Shown: positions 48,001 to 63,210 of the stretch, piece after piece
Numbering within the stretch: position 1 is the first letter of the stretch
How the letters are laid out: each line of letters starts with the position of its first letter
Assembly (NCBI GenBank): GCA_030248215.1
Contig: JASANG010000883.1
Span: forward strand, 243,974 to 307,973
Direction: 5' to 3'
From: Enoplolaimus lenunculus
Lineage: Eukaryota; Nematoda; Enoplea; Enoplida; Thoracostomopsidae
DNA length: 64,000 bases
Made by a program: the position numbers and the translations under genes
Notes under the pieces: generated by a model
Told to the model about the DNA's origin: nothing
Database searches by the model: none
The model's input: the letters and a program-made list of their open reading frames with translations, nothing else

Positions 48001-51000
48001 GACTGGTGTTGTCCAGAGGTTCTTACGCGCAACGCTGATTCCACAAGCACCGGCAATACAAACGGAGGCAGTCTTAGGTTGTTCGATAAACGATTAGTGC
48101 CCCACGATACAGGTCGGTAAGTAGAAGACGGCTGTGCTAAAATAATGAACCTTCAACAATAATGCGTAGAGCCACGGTCCAATAATTATATGCCTGTCCG
48201 TGTTGGTCACGAGAAAATTTCGAGACCTGTAAATGACAAGTATAGTGCACCTGTCACAGCCACCTAGCACACAGCATGTGTCACAAGCCTATTGTTCCGT
48301 ATGGGTCAAGAAAAATTCGAAAGTTGTCAACAGACGGTGCAAAGTAATCGTAGAATATACACGACAGGAACACATCTGTCACATACAGGTCGCAATTAAA
48401 ATGTGTATATTAAATAAATCAATATCACAGCATATACCCAATCATCAGCTTAACTAATGCCAAACATACTATCATAATTTAAAAAGCCTGCGTTTCCGGA
48501 AAGTTCATTATATCAAATTTACTTCAACTTGGTCACACGCTTAAATGGTTGTTCAGCTTACCTTGAACAGAAAGTGTTGAGTTCAGTGCGTCCAACCCAG
48601 CGCTACGATAAAACCGCGATTCTCGGTTAACTAAATTCTGAGACGCGTGAGTTCGACAGTTAATTGGTCCTGAACAATAACAGATTAATATACTTTCATA
48701 TCAATATAAATCAAACGCCTAAAACTGCGAAGACGATATGAACGAAAAGACCACTTAAATGCCGTATTACGAGATCCGCTATCAAGTATTGTTGGAGGAG
48801 CGGGCAGATAGAATTGTTGTAATGGGGATCGAGATGACTACAGGGAGAGCCTACCGCCCCACGTAGTTGCAATCCCGACGAAGTCAAATTTAAAAAAATA
48901 ATTATTGAAATTAAACCGGCTTGCTTTCTCAGCGTATACGATTGATTGCGAATTGGGTTTTTCTGTTTCGCTTTGCGTGGAGCCTTTCTCATGTCTCAAA
49001 AACAATCAGAAGCACTTGCAGTCAACAAGCATATAATATAAATAATTCACGCATACACCAATTCATGTAGGTTCACCAATACATTATTAAATAATAATGC
49101 GGGTTGCGGGAAGTTATTTTACTAGTAAGCATTAGCGGTCGCAGTTAGCTCTAAAAATTTTAGTGTCGTCTACACTTTTCATTTGTCTATTCTTACCTTT
49201 TCTTTCCTTTTATATCTACAAATTCCTCAAAAATCGAGAGAACAACCGGTACCTTGATAGGTAGGCCCCTTTTAATACCCTTCACTCAAAATCTTAGCAA
49301 ACTTACCACCAAACGTGCTCACAGGATACACATGCGTAGTTCCACGAGTGCTTGTTATTGCAATCCAACGGCCATCTGTCGAAAAGCAGGCATCTTGTAT
49401 CGCAGCGGGGGTTGCACCACGAAACAACGTATACAAATGATGAACAGCGGTAAGAACCGAACTTGTAGGATGCGGAAACAGCGCAAACACGTGGAATGCC
49501 GTTCCTGACTGTGGAATTGCAAGCAAAAGATTACCTGAGCGTCCAAATTGTACCGATGCAAGTGGTTCAGTGTCAAACGCAATAAAATGCGCTATAAGCC
49601 CGGATGGATTTGCGCCGCTACAACTAGTTGATGAGGGGCCTTGTTGACTAGTTTTGTGAATACCGGTCTGAAACAAAAATTGTAACGTTGGCCTATGTAA
49701 ACTACATTATTGGCCTTGCCGCTGGAAGACCGGGAGACTTATGAACTTAAACACCTGGACGCTTAAGATTCGGCTTAGTTGGCAGGCCCCCATAACTAAC
49801 ATGGGTTGCAATATTTAACGATTATTCTGTCAACAGTGCGACTAACTCAACAGTACAAGGTTTTCTGCAAAATTACCAGTTGCTAACTAAGTGATCTTGC
49901 AAGAACTTGCTCTTACAAATACAAACAAACTAGGTTTCATTTAGGGTGCAACCGGAATTCCGGCTCCGGCAGTTTTTGACCATCCGGTTCCGGTAAATTT
50001 TTACCCGAATTAAATAATGCCAATATTAAATTTTGGTCGCTTTAATTAAGATATTTTACTAAATGACGATAAAAAGTAGGTCAATGTTGTTCGTATAGTT
50101 TATAAACCTTGACAATCGCCGAAAATAAACCATTGAAGGTTGATTACGCTACCGTGGATTATGAAAATCTAAACACAGCAGATAAAGTGAATACCTATCG
50201 ATAACAAGGATTATTTCACCAATAATATTGGAAAAACGAAAATTAAAATAAATTTTTCGTATTTTTCATTTCCCGGTTCAGTTCCGTTTCCGGTAATTTT
50301 TTCAAATTCCGGTTCCGTTAAATTGTAATTCCGGTTGCACCCTAGTGATATTTAATGCCTAGATTTATGAACATCTGTCTAAAACTAAATGCTTTAAAAC
50401 AAATATGTAAATAATGTGTTAAAAACACTTGAAACAATGTTATCAACGTGTCATTTACAGAAATATCTAATATATAACATAATGATAATTGAAACGTTTA
50501 GTCTTGTAGCTATAATCAAATTACATGTTAGTAAATCGTTCAAGGATTCTCAATTTGCATCGCATTCATTTGAATGAACCAGGTACCAAACACTCACAAT
50601 TACGCTAAACCATTTAACCATCAAGTTGGTTATGTACAAACAGAATGCACCCAAATTTCTGGTTCAACTTTACGGCCTGATATACAGGAATTACATGCAA
50701 AGTCAACACTCAATCAAAAAGTCGGAAAAAATGAGTTTTCATTGTCCCATCCCTAAATAACAGAAACTCATAACCATGGTGGTCATTAAGTAGTCCAACC
50801 CTAATTTTAAGGGTTCTTTTTGGAGATTTAAAACTTTTCACAGGGCTGTTGTCACGTTCGTCAGTTTGTTTAGTTTGGGACGATGTTACAAGATTTCTTA
50901 CAGTTTTGGGCAGAACATTACGTATGCAACTCCAGTATACATGGGGATTTTAGAGCTGCAATCCCCATTCACACCAGAATCAAAACTTGGTCCAAAATTG

Positions 51001-54000
51001 ACTTACCCTGCCACTAGACCATTCCTTTGCCGAAATGACAGTAAGCATACCACTCTCGTCTGCGGACACCGCGGAACTGCCATGACCACTTGCGCCACAA
51101 CTGGCCGACATACTACGGCTCCGTTTACCAATGCCCGAATTTGATGCAAATCTCGCAAACGAATATGGCGAATAGCTATTGTTAGTATTGCTGTTGTTGT
51201 AGCTCGATGCTGAGGCTGTTGAAATTACACGTGGATATTGACTAGTACTATTCGAAACTCCAGAATAATTGCCATAAGATGTTTCGTTGCTGCTTGTCGC
51301 AGTTGACCAGTATTGTGTGACCACTGATTCACCGAAATTACTCAAATTCTTACTCAGAGCCTAAAATGAAACCATAAAAATCTTTAAAATAATTTTTCTC
51401 AGATATATGATTTTCGATCCGTAACCAGTTCTTTATTGCAAATCAAATATTACAAAGCCAAAAAACCAAAAAACCCTTTGTGAATTCGCCTCCTTCCGAA
51501 AATAGCCAGCTGCCATCACAAGTCATGTTAAAACTAGAATTCTAGACTAAACAACTATAAAGTTTAAACCTACTGTTATACATAAATTGACTATGACTTT
51601 ATACCGGATAATGAAAAACCAATATACCCATGGAATTGCACATTACTAGACATAATGCAAACATACCACAGCTGCATTACGCATAGACGCCGAATATGAT
51701 TGCGCAGTATCGGATGATTCTGCTACTCCGCCACAACTTTGATGTAAACGTGACAGCTGGAAAAAATGAAACAAACACAATTCTCTTGATACTGGTTTAT
51801 CGGTTGCAGAAAACGCGGTGAAATGAAAAAAGTAGCCTCCGACAGAACGGCACGATCATGTAATACTAAACATTACATTTTTCTCATTCATATCCGATCA
51901 AACCCTGGTCAGGAATCAAAGATTTATCATCTATAAACTTCCGGCGAAACTAAATCATGCTATCTAGCTACACGGCTAGGTAGATCTCGACTTGTTAGCA
52001 TTGGTTAAATTTTGCATCATAGCATAAAAAAAATTTTGATATTCAATAACTTTTCATGCCAATATATCTGACAACTCAATTTCAAAATACTAACAAAAAA
52101 TTTTAACGATAACAACTTAGTTGTAACTGCTCACTGCACGCCAGCCATATATTTTCAAATAAGGTAAATACTGAGTATACCTGGGAAATTCAGACCAGTT
52201 TTCGACCAGGGAACATTTGTTTGCTTAAAACCTTCTCTCCACCAAACGGATCTATTCAATCTTAAATTCATCAAAAAATTAAACTAAACCTGAGTGTCCA
52301 CGTACGCGATCCAACCAGAATGAATAGCAACTGAATCGAGAGTTCCACACGGTTCAGAGAAACAAGGAACTGAAATCACAAATAAATATTACGCGTATGA
52401 ACACTAATTAAAGCATAAATAGATAAATAAAATGCAAATTAAAAATGTATCTGCATTTAATTAAACCACAAATTATAAAGTATAAAAATAGGCTAGAAAT
52501 CTCTAAAGAATGCTCAGCAACATATCAATTGCTGTCGATATTTGCCACTATTTAGGTCAGCGCGATGGATACGACCGCATATAAAAAGATAAAATTTTAT
52601 ACATCAGAAGAGCAACGACAAACAGTAAACAACACCGACCTTTGTTTGTATTTACAGTAATATTTAACGGCTTCATTCGTTGCAGGATGTGCGTTAACTT
52701 ATCCAGATCAAAACGCATATTTATAAAACAATACAAGAAGACTACGATTCTTACTTTTAATACGGAATTGCTCAGTGAAAGACACCGTATCGTACACGAT
52801 AAATCTGCCAGATAACACGACAACAAATAATCTAAAATGTATGAGCCCAAAGAAATAAATCATGTTGAAAAAAGTAGGTACGACCACAAAACGAACCACA
52901 ACATTCAAATGAGATGTACGTATCCAGTGGTTTGAACACACATCATAGCTGTATGGGTGTCCATTTTTAGAGGTAGTTGACAATAAGACTGTCAGAAACC
53001 AATGGAATAGCCATGGAAAACGGTTTCATGGTTCAAAATCATACTTTAGGATTTCAGCAAACCGGCTTTTCTATAGTTTCAGTCTGTTACACAAGAAACC
53101 CCCTTTCGTAATTTTAATAAAACCTAAATTAATATGGTTTTCCAAAACCACTGCGTCATCTAAAATCGCTGGTCTAGGTTTTCTCATAAATAATTATAGC
53201 CATTGTAACTGCGCAATTTCCAAAACTCCAGCTTACAAAATAAATCAATTGCAACTAGTATATAAGTGATCACAACGTTTTTGAAAAAATGTCAAAAATT
53301 ATAGTTACGAAAAAACTTAAAACCATTGGCGGCGTGTTAATTCTGATTGTTACACTCGACGTAAATTCAATTAGAAAATTTTAAAGTTTTATTTCAATAA
53401 TCTAATAATCCGGGGCAAAATAATGTTTTTATTTCTGTGCAGAAACTTGAAAACGACGATAAAAGAAAGATAAACTACTAGAAGCCATGTCATATACGTA
53501 ATACTCCTCAGTTGCCATACACCGCTTTACCTTTCATTTGCATGCATTTTGAACACCTGTGAATCATATCGAATGTGATGCACTATATCTCCAGTTCGCA
53601 AAGAAACAATGCTAATTGTACAAAATTCGAGTCCATATTGTGCTGTATTTATAGGTGAGTCTTGCATTACATGTACAGGCGTGCTCTTACACCCACATAC
53701 TGCTATTAGAGGCCGCTTGAGACAGAACTGATCACCAGATACTTTAACGAAGCCTGAAATTCAATGATATCGAACCAAATAAAAACCAGGGCGCGACCGG
53801 CTAATCGGTTCCAGTGTAATATCCGGCAAAAACTGATATCCGTATCCGGTATAGACCTACCAGAATACCGGATATTTAAAGTTGTGGTATCGAATATTAT
53901 AAATCTGCCTTTTACAAGTAATCACCTTTAACATCTTGCTGCGATTACATTTCCGCATCCGGTATCAGGTAAATCAATATATGGTCGCACCGTGACAAAA

Positions 54001-56456
54001 ACAATAGAAAATAACCCGCAATCAAGTTATCTCATTCAGTAGTGCTACATACAATTTGCTATTATTTTGCTTCCACAAAGGTTTTCGTATTAACTGCGTT
54101 CCTTGGCATGCTTAATTCTATCATATAATCTCACACAAAAGTCACCGTGTTATAATGTTATTTTGGCCCTAAATATATAAAAGTGTAATATAGAGATATG
54201 AATTGGCATCCCTTCAACGATAAACATCCGGCGACGTATACGTATATCATGCCGGAGCCGGTGTTTCAGCGTAATTTTCCTGAAGCGTAATTTTCCGACA
54301 GGAAATATCACGCTGGAGAATTACAGCGTGGGAAAACTTCTATATTTTTGGGTCAGCATGTTTCTTCTGTTCTACATTGTTACGTAATGCATATTTCCGT
54401 GAACAGATACATACATATAAATGTATATAAATATTATAGTTGCCCTGGGGCCTGGAGTTTTGCCGAGGCCGTTCCCGGTACCAACCGGGCCAAGTTAGAA
54501 CACGTAAAGACAACTATCAACATGAGCTACGATTTACGTAATACGTATACAGAGGCTGACAGTGGGAAAATAGCCAATCTATATATTGCGAAGTGTGTAC
54601 CGCAAACCGTGGCAGAATAAAAAATACAGTGTACAGTAATTTCAAGTGATCGGCTGTCGATTGTTGACACGGTTTGCTGTACACACTACACATACACAAT
54701 AGATAAATAATTTCTTTTCCCACTTTTAGCCACCATATACGTATTACGTATATCGTAAATCATTTGTGATAGTGATGTTTACGTGTTCAACCTTGGTCCC
54801 GGTTTGTGCCAGCCTCGGGGCACCTCTAATAGATTAGGTAAGTGTAAAATTTACAACAATTTTCAAACATTGCCTGTTAAATTTACAAGAACTTCTAAAA
54901 CTAAATGTCAATAAATTCTAGAACGACCAATTTAGCATTCACTAACCAGGAACCGGCGTTGGCAATAATTTGATATCTTTCACAGGGCCGCAATCACGCA
55001 CCGAAAGCAATTCCTGACATTCGCTATCGTACTGAAAAAGAACGTTTTTGCGGACATCGATGAAGAAAATGCTCTATTTATTCTGCATTTCAAGGCATCA
55101 AAGCGGCAAATAAATTGGGTAAGTAGCTTTCACGAAAGAACCAGAAACGCGCCGTCGTTTACAGATTTTATCGACATATATTTTAAAAGAACACTTGATA
55201 AAACAACGAATGTTTCGATATTATCTAAAAGCCAGGTGTTACAATTACCGAAAGAGCCCAGATCTGATAACCGTTGCAAAGCCCAATAATAAGGACCAAT
55301 GGAGCGCTGCAACCATCAAGCTCTGAACCGCCACTGTGAAACAATGATTTATCTAACAATAAAAATTCAAACAAAGATAACTGAAAAATCAACTCCTCAG
55401 ATGTCAATTAAATTACACGCAAAACAATTTTCGTAAAATTCTCATTCGTAAAATTGCGTAATGTAATCAATTCCACATGTGGCAAAATATATTATTTTTA
55501 ATTTTCATGTCTAAAAATTTTAATAAAATAAAATGCTCAATTGTTGAGCGACATGTACTAACCGAGGCCAGTTACGTGCATGGTAGCGATAAGTAAACGC
55601 ACGTTTAATGGATGCGTTTTAAATTGTAAGTTACCATTTATCTTAAAGGTGAAATATCTATGCTTTGCAAAAGTTGTACTCTGACACGCATAAAAATTTC
55701 TATTAAAATTTTGGTGTTGTGGAATGGATTTTTTAGTTTGCACCTAGTGTACAAGATTTAATGCGGATTATGCATAGGTTTAAGTGTCTAAAACAAAAAT
55801 GAAAAGAAACAAATGTCAAATATGTAAGTAAAAATTATAAAATGTTTGTCGAAAAATTCATACATATATACATAGTTATGTACGAGTATGCAACGGTGAC
55901 ATTAATTCATTATACGTATACGTATATACCTGATACGTCACAATGTGAAAACGAGACCCATTCGACGACATCTTGTTTCACGTTTCGACCTCCAAGGCGT
56001 TGTCTTTCAAAACCTGGAGTGGTATGAGGAATGACTGTGCTGAGCAGATCGCTAACGCTGCTGACGATACCAACAGAGGTCCCTGGAGCAGCGTCGTTTC
56101 TGAAAGACGATATATATTAACTATATGAGCATATACTGTCAGTACAACCCCGCCGCGAATCAAGCCCAGGTCTGTATGTTTACATATGTTTTTTGAAATG
56201 CGCACTATTGTTAAATGTAAGCGAAGCAATGTCCGTTCCAATATTTATGTAATTTTTTCAATTTTATACGACAGCCATAAACATCATTAGACTTTTTGTT
56301 GACACGCTTACAGCCAAACAGGCCTCGCTTAGACGCATAACCTTAGTGAAACAACCCTAAACCGCAAACGTACTCTGCTGCTTCTGGTAACACCTTGTTC
56401 CCTATTCTATGACATGGCGATGCTGGAACTGATGCCACATGATCAGCAGACATCAT
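42015..56456 (-). CDS. BCAS3: BCAS3 (rudhira) homologue, complete, 20 exons, about 1,207 aa
   Basis: Cytoplasmic WD40/beta-propeller protein that binds microtubules and intermediate filaments in cell migration and pairs with PHAF1 at autophagosome membranes (known for the family). Exons: 56374-56456, 55930-56099, 55249-55352, 54947-55031, 53531-53753, 52755-52831, 52290-52369, 51667-51756, 51007-51360, 49307-49667, 48562-48669, 47944-48136, 47073-47380, 46200-46467, 45650-45828, 44841-44917, 44391-44521, 43831-43952, 42901-43185, 42015-42340. Phases agree throughout; total 3,624 nt. Matches recalled from human: SVVTFLQDVVP-like [102 protein letters not shown] and RIAEAMVED. Longer than human (928 aa), mainly through Ser/Asn/Gln-rich stretches in exons 9, 13 and 20. 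Start ATG at 56456 is inferred from phase. Confidence 0.95.
47073..47380 (-). CDS. BCAS3: BCAS3 exon 13, Q/N/S-rich divergent segment
   Basis: Open in the required frame with acceptor ATTGTTCAG and donor G|GTAAGC. Includes ITGTNNSKYFNTSQQQNG. It stands where human BCAS3 has the conserved block around GGEFCVAAIFGTSRSWF, and I see no clear match to that block. Either strong divergence or one further exon was missed. Confidence 0.75.
49307..49667 (-). CDS. BCAS3: BCAS3 exon 10, WD40 core
   Basis: Best conserved exon. GLIAHFIAFDTEPLASVQF, then [20 protein letters not shown], then [17 protein letters not shown] line up with human [38 protein letters not shown] and RWVVVSTLRGTSHVFPI. Phase 0 in, phase 1 out; donor GTAAGT. 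Confidence 0.97.
49943..50344. repeat. MITE family D (full copy) in BCAS3 intron 9
   Basis: AGGGTGCAACCGGAATTCCGG-type left end (first 20 bases shared with 3516) and AATTCCGGTTGCACCCT right end, inverted to each other; about 400 bp. Confidence 0.85.
54440..54835. repeat. Palindromic element in BCAS3 intron 4
   Basis: Arms of about 100 bp: GAACACGTAAAGACAACTAT and TTTACGTAATACGTATAC on the left match the inverted ATACGTATTACGTATATCG and ATGTTTACGTGTTC on the right; outer parts GCCCTGGGGCCTGG and CCAGCCTCGGGGCACC. Middle about 180 bp. Family not identified. Confidence 0.75.
56374..56456 (-). CDS. BCAS3: BCAS3 exon 1 (start codon)
   Basis: Two ATGs in a row (56456 and 56453) open MMSADHVASVPASPCHRIGN; donor GA|GTACGT in phase 2 fits the next acceptor TCTTTCAG. 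A perfect 23-bp direct duplication (56460-56505) stands directly upstream. The N terminus is poorly conserved in the family, so this start is the least certain part. Confidence 0.65.
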
Positions 56457-56459
56457 CCC

Positions 56460-56505
56460 ATTATTTCATTCACTCGAAGATAATTATTTCATTCACTCGA
56501 AGATA
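56460..56505. repeat. 23-bp direct duplication in BCAS3 5' region
   Basis: ATTATTTCATTCACTCGAAG plus ATA occurs twice back to back, immediately upstream (minus strand) of the inferred BCAS3 start codons. Confidence 0.95.
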
Positions 56506-56972
56506 ACAGCAAATTCATATATGCACCGCATATAGCAAAAAGATTTACAATGTTAATAAAATTAATCAATTTGCTAAATATTGAAAAGATTCGCTTGACT
56601 GTAGAATTTTGTAAACATCCACTGCATTGTATAAATGACGCCATCAACGTTATGCCGATAAGACTAGCTACGTAATAACACTGTTATGACAAGGGCCCGG
56701 ATTTACAAACGTGTGAAGCATATATGACGAGCTGGTGATATGTCTTGTAACATTTTAACCAATTAATGCTGCGGCTCAAACAATTGAATATGTTTTGTAT
56801 TTGACATGTTATACCCCTTTGTCATTTTTCAGTTCAGCAACTGCACGCCAGCTAGAATTCCGAACATTATTTTATGAATTGTTCAAAATATGGGTCTGAA
56901 ATTTTCCACATTTGAAAGTTATTACGAACCTATGCTCAATCAAATTATCTATTTTACAACTTAAGGTGTATA

Positions 56973-57185
56973 CACAGCAAAAATGGTAAGTTCAATTGAC
57001 TCTCTTCGAAATAGGCTATACGGAACTACACAAACTGAGTCAACTTCGACTCCGCCAGAGCCGACTTCGCGTCACTGGAGCCGCGCGTTTGACTCTGGCG
57101 GAGTCGAATTTGACTCTGTTATAGCATAGGCCCGTAGAACCTGCTTCGGAGAGAGTCACAATTTGACTCACCATTTAATGCAGTG
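56973..57185. repeat. MITE family B
   Basis: CACAGCAAAAATGGTAAGTT to CACCATTTAATGCAGTG with TA flanks; centre GACTCTGGCGGAGTC-like. Confidence 0.85.
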
Positions 57186-57234
57186 TAGATCCGGAATGTA
57201 AACATTTTGTGGGGATCCAGCCTTATTTCTTTTT

Positions 57235-58200
57235 TCATTTCCAAGAATTGCAGCATATCTGTATCGAAAAATGCGAGATATATACGTGATTTATAATTTT
57301 TAACGTAAAAATAACGTAATTTCCGCTATTCCTATAACGGAAACGGAAACGGACTCCAATATACCGGAAATGGACACCAATTTTTTACCGGAAACGGAAA
57401 TATATATCCTGCTATATACTGGTTTAGACTATAAATAGTATAAAACGGAACAACTCGTTTTGCAATACTTTATAAAGAGAAAATTAGTTTCGGAATATAG
57501 ACTACAGAAATTCAAATTGTACTCTATAAAATCACAAAATTTTTTGAATATACGAAATTTATGGTTAATACATTTGAGACACGAGTTTCCGAATTTTAAA
57601 ACCCAGGCTGGTTTTCTCGGAAAAATTATCGATTGGGAAAACGGTCTTTCCGGTTTTTTATAAAAATATGTTTTAAACAATTGCAAACAGGTTTTAATAG
57701 CGGACGCTGTCTGCTGCTGGATAATCACATCACTGTTTTACTGTATCAACATTTTATAACACATGATAGGCATATGGTACACCCGACCATAGTGTCAGAT
57801 GTCTAAAAATGGTTTTTGCCTACTAAAACTAGCCTTCATGCTTTCAGGATGAGTTTGGCAAAAAAGCTGCTAATAGGATTTGTAATGTTATTGTAATACA
57901 TGAATGTTATAAAAGGTGAGTTCAAAACTGCTACGGTGGAAAACGTTGCATCAAGCAAAAACAACAAAATGAAAATATAATACAGCAATCAATTTTAAGA
58001 TCAAAGAAGTATAGGGTCCTTAGAAAATACAGTCTCACCGTTTTATACTGCAGCAAAACAAAAGGCGAGTCCATTTAGATTTTTCACGTTTTTTCCAAAC
58101 AAAACCTATGCTTTGATTTTCCATACCAAATCAACGAAAAACATAGCTTTCAAATAGGAGTGACTGGCTGTATTGCTGTGATTGCTCAAGTTTCCTCTTA
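57235..58200. other. Family H copy then AT-rich DNA
   Basis: 57235-57410 carries AAGAATTGCAGCATATCTG and GGAAACGGAAACGGACTCC (family H). The rest, including open frames at 57429-57728, shows no domain or splice support. Confidence 0.5.
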
Positions 58201-58205
58201 GAAAA

Positions 58206-58402
58206 TCGGGCCCGTGTATAGAACAGGGCCGGAACGTTTTCCGGCGTGACTGTAATAAAGTAAGCTAAATAGCTTTAGTCTAATTTTTTTGCTTAGTCTT
58301 AGGCTTAGGCATAGGCGTACGTATAGGCGCATTCTTACGCTTAGGCTTAGGCTTAGGAATATGCTTATACTACTGTTCCGGTCCTGTTCTATACATTGGC
58401 CG
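58206..58402. repeat. MITE family C1 (full copy)
   Basis: GGGCCCGTGTATAGAACAGGG and CCTGTTCTATACATTGGCC as inverted ends; GGCTTAGGCTTAGGAATATG inside. Similar over its length to the copy at 31269-31516 but with a shorter hexamer run. Confidence 0.9.
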
Positions 58403-58462
58403 TAAATCGAAAGCCTACGTGCCGTATATTAGCCATAATTTGTTTAAGCCTTTATTAGTTCG

Positions 58463-58625
58463 GCCAATGTAAAGAATCCTAAGCCTAAGCCTAAGTGTAA
58501 GAATGAGCATATTCCTAAGGCTAAGCCTAAGCCTAAGCCAAGCAAAAAAAATAGTCGAAAATTTAAGCTTACTCAATTGCAGTCCCACAGAAAAATCGTT
58601 GCGCCCTGATCTTTACATGCGCCAT
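58463..58625. repeat. MITE family C1, inverted copy
   Basis: GGCCAATGTAAAGAATCC left, GCCCTGATCTTTACATGCGCC right; interior AAGCCTAAGCCTAAGCC. Confidence 0.85.
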
Positions 58626-59607
58626 TAGTTTTAATAAAATTTTCCATTCAATACAAAATTTTCTGATTTCAAAAACAGGGGGAACCGCTCGCCCCCCCAT
58701 TAAAGGCGGCTACAAAACTGGGCTACGTTACTGGCTAACTGTAATACTCGAATCATTTTCTTGTTGTATTAAAACTATTGACTCCATACTGTGGTTTTCT
58801 GACTAACATTTTATCGCATTTGTAATATTTGCGGCTTTGAAACGAAATTCTGAAATCATACAATATATTTATTATATATTTGTAATTCTGTATTATTAAA
58901 GCTAGAATGCACCACAGACATTGCGTAAATAACGGATAGTAGAAATAACGAAAATTGAAACGAGAAATGATCGAAAGTAAACCGAAATGGAAACGGAAGA
59001 CGAAAATTTAAGTACAAAAGTTTTCAAGATGTTGTTGCTTCCGCTAATAAAATTTTAGTGCGCAAACATTTGCGGGTATTTGAAAATAAATTTCACCTAT
59101 TTCAATAAGTGAACAATTACAACACATTTGTATTTTAAAATTGAGTGATTTGTACGTAATTGAAAACTAATAATGAGCGTGAGTGAAAATAACAGAATTT
59201 CCCGTATTTTTAATATGACGGAAACGACCACTCATTTGTTCCGCAAACAAAACCGAATATCCGGTTTACATCCTGTCTACATACCTATTTTGGCATAGTT
59301 CCTGCTGTCTTTTGTGTTCGTAAAGCTTTTAAGGCAAAACAAGCTTAATACAGCTAGAATTTTTCCTACACCTTCTTGTTATAACAATTGCTCACATTTG
59401 GCGTGTATTTGTTGGTGCCCGAAAACTTGAGTATGTACTGAAGTCGGCGACTTAAGTATTAATTAGTTAAATATAACTTAAGATTTCAGAAACCCAGCCA
59501 ATGTCACTAAACTCAACGTATGGTAATTTCTTTCAAGGAACGATACGGCGAAAACTTAGCGGTGCTATTACATTCGGTACCATGAAAAACCCAGCAAGTT
59601 ATACATA

Positions 59608-59798
59608 CACTGTAAAAAATGGGGAGCCAAATTGACTGTCTCGGAAATAGGCTTTTCCTGACTGTACAAACTGAGTCAAATTTGACTCCACAACAGTCAA
59701 CAGTAAATCGAATTTGACTCTGGCGGAGTCAAATTTGACGCAGTTTCTGTAGTCAAAAAAAGCCTGTTTCCGAGAGAGTCAATTTGACTTCCCATTTT

Positions 59799-59805
<7 letters not shown>
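59608..59805. repeat. MITE family B overlapping a 3' coding end
   Basis: CACTGTAAAAAATGGGGAGC to CCCATTTTTTACAGTG. Left side keeps TA; right side has CA. On the minus strand its terminal CACTGTAA supplies the TAA stop of the gene at 59799-61956. Confidence 0.88.
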
Positions 59806-61956
<2,151 letters not shown>

Positions 61957-63054
61957 CTAAAGTTAATTTTATGCATCTTCCACAATATTTTGCGCACGTT
62001 TTGATATTACAATTTTTCAAGGGCCCACAATTTGAATATTGGCGACGGCCGTTGTCGAAAAAACGAATAAATATTTTACGGTTTTTAGCCGTTGTAGCTA
62101 TGACACTTAAAAATCAACTCCAATTGAACAAAATGTCTCTAATTGGTGTAAATCTGCGCATTGGTAAAATTTGTAAACATCAAATTGTTGTGTTCTTGTA
62201 CATTTTGTTTGTATCTGCTTTAATAATTGTTTTCTCTATTACTAAATCTATACTATTAAAGTGGCTGCTTTCCAACATTTTTCTGTTTTGAAACATGATA
62301 CTAAAAACAGAACAGATCAAATTGCGCGTCTGTAATCCTTCATATCATATAAACCATGTTTAATTTATAGTTTGCAAGTATAGTGAAGCCAAATATTTTC
62401 TGTGCAACTCAGGTTTCTCGAATATAGGTGCTCAAACATGAACAACCAATCAAATTTGTCTGCATTCTAGGAGTTGTTTGGGCTGCCCCGAACATTAATT
62501 GTCGTTTGGGACGTCCCAGTTGCCAACTTGGGCAAATAGTTGTTTGGGGCACGACATATATATTCGTATTAATTTCCGTAACGATAAACAGGTGCGAAAC
62601 ATTTAAGGTCAAGAAAGCAAACTGTCGCTGGCCTAAAAAAGAGAACTAGTAGGGTTACCTATGTTGCAACCACGTTAACTAGTTTCAGTTCTTTGGGAAT
62701 AAACGTACATATATATTATATATAGTACCAGAGTAGGCAGGGGTGAGTGCTCCCCCAAATTCCAGGGTGGGGGTCCCCAAACTAGCGAACGAAGCGAGCG
62801 AGAAGCCAGACGCATTTTAAAATTTAAGCGGTTTTTGTTTTTACCGGTTAGGGTAAGGGCCCGTCAGTGGTGGCAGCCCCCAAATGGGAGGTATGGGGGT
62901 GGCTGCTCGAGCCCTGTATATAATAGGTGCTCTTGGGAATGCCTTTGTAGCAAACTAACCAATATTTAATTCCGTCCATGCGGACCGGATGTGGCGATAG
63001 AAACATTCCGGCTTTTTTATGACCGTAAGCTTTAAACTGTTAGTTTACAGGCCT
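61957..63054. other. No supported gene
   Basis: Upstream side of the partial gene. A short GGGCTGCCCCGAACATTAAT ... GTTTGGGGC inverted region lies at 62478-62551. Otherwise AT-rich; the missing upstream exons were not found. Confidence 0.45.
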
Positions 63055-63210
63055 TCAGCCAAAAGCGGAGGCAGAAACGCTCAGCCCCACTTGGAAAAAT
63101 TTTGGGCCCCCCTAGAACATTTTCAATCTTGCTTGTAAATCATCGAGTCTCCTTCAATGCCCCTCTTGTGAAAAGTTTTTGACTCACTAGCAAGGTTAGC
63201 TGGCTACAGG
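63055..63210. repeat. Family F repeat
   Basis: Contains CCCCCCTAGAACATTTTCAA, CTTGCTTGTAAATCATCGAG and CTAGCAAGGTTAGCTGGCTA, matching the other F copies inverted. Confidence 0.7.

Larger units (their letters stand above)
42341..56373 (-). other. BCAS3 introns: short and MITE-poor
   Basis: Nineteen introns from about 90 to about 1,340 bp, all GT-AG. Apart from one family D element (49943-50344) and a palindrome (54440-54835) they show ordinary AT-rich sequence without the A, B, C and E elements that fill the neighbouring gene. Confidence 0.7.

Noticed and set aside
49254-49508. Plus-strand open frames across 49254-49508
   Set aside because: Antisense of the strongly conserved BCAS3 exon 10.
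57429-57728. 99-codon minus-strand frame with several cysteines
   Set aside because: Lys/Phe/Ile-rich composition from AT-rich DNA, no splice context, no module pattern.
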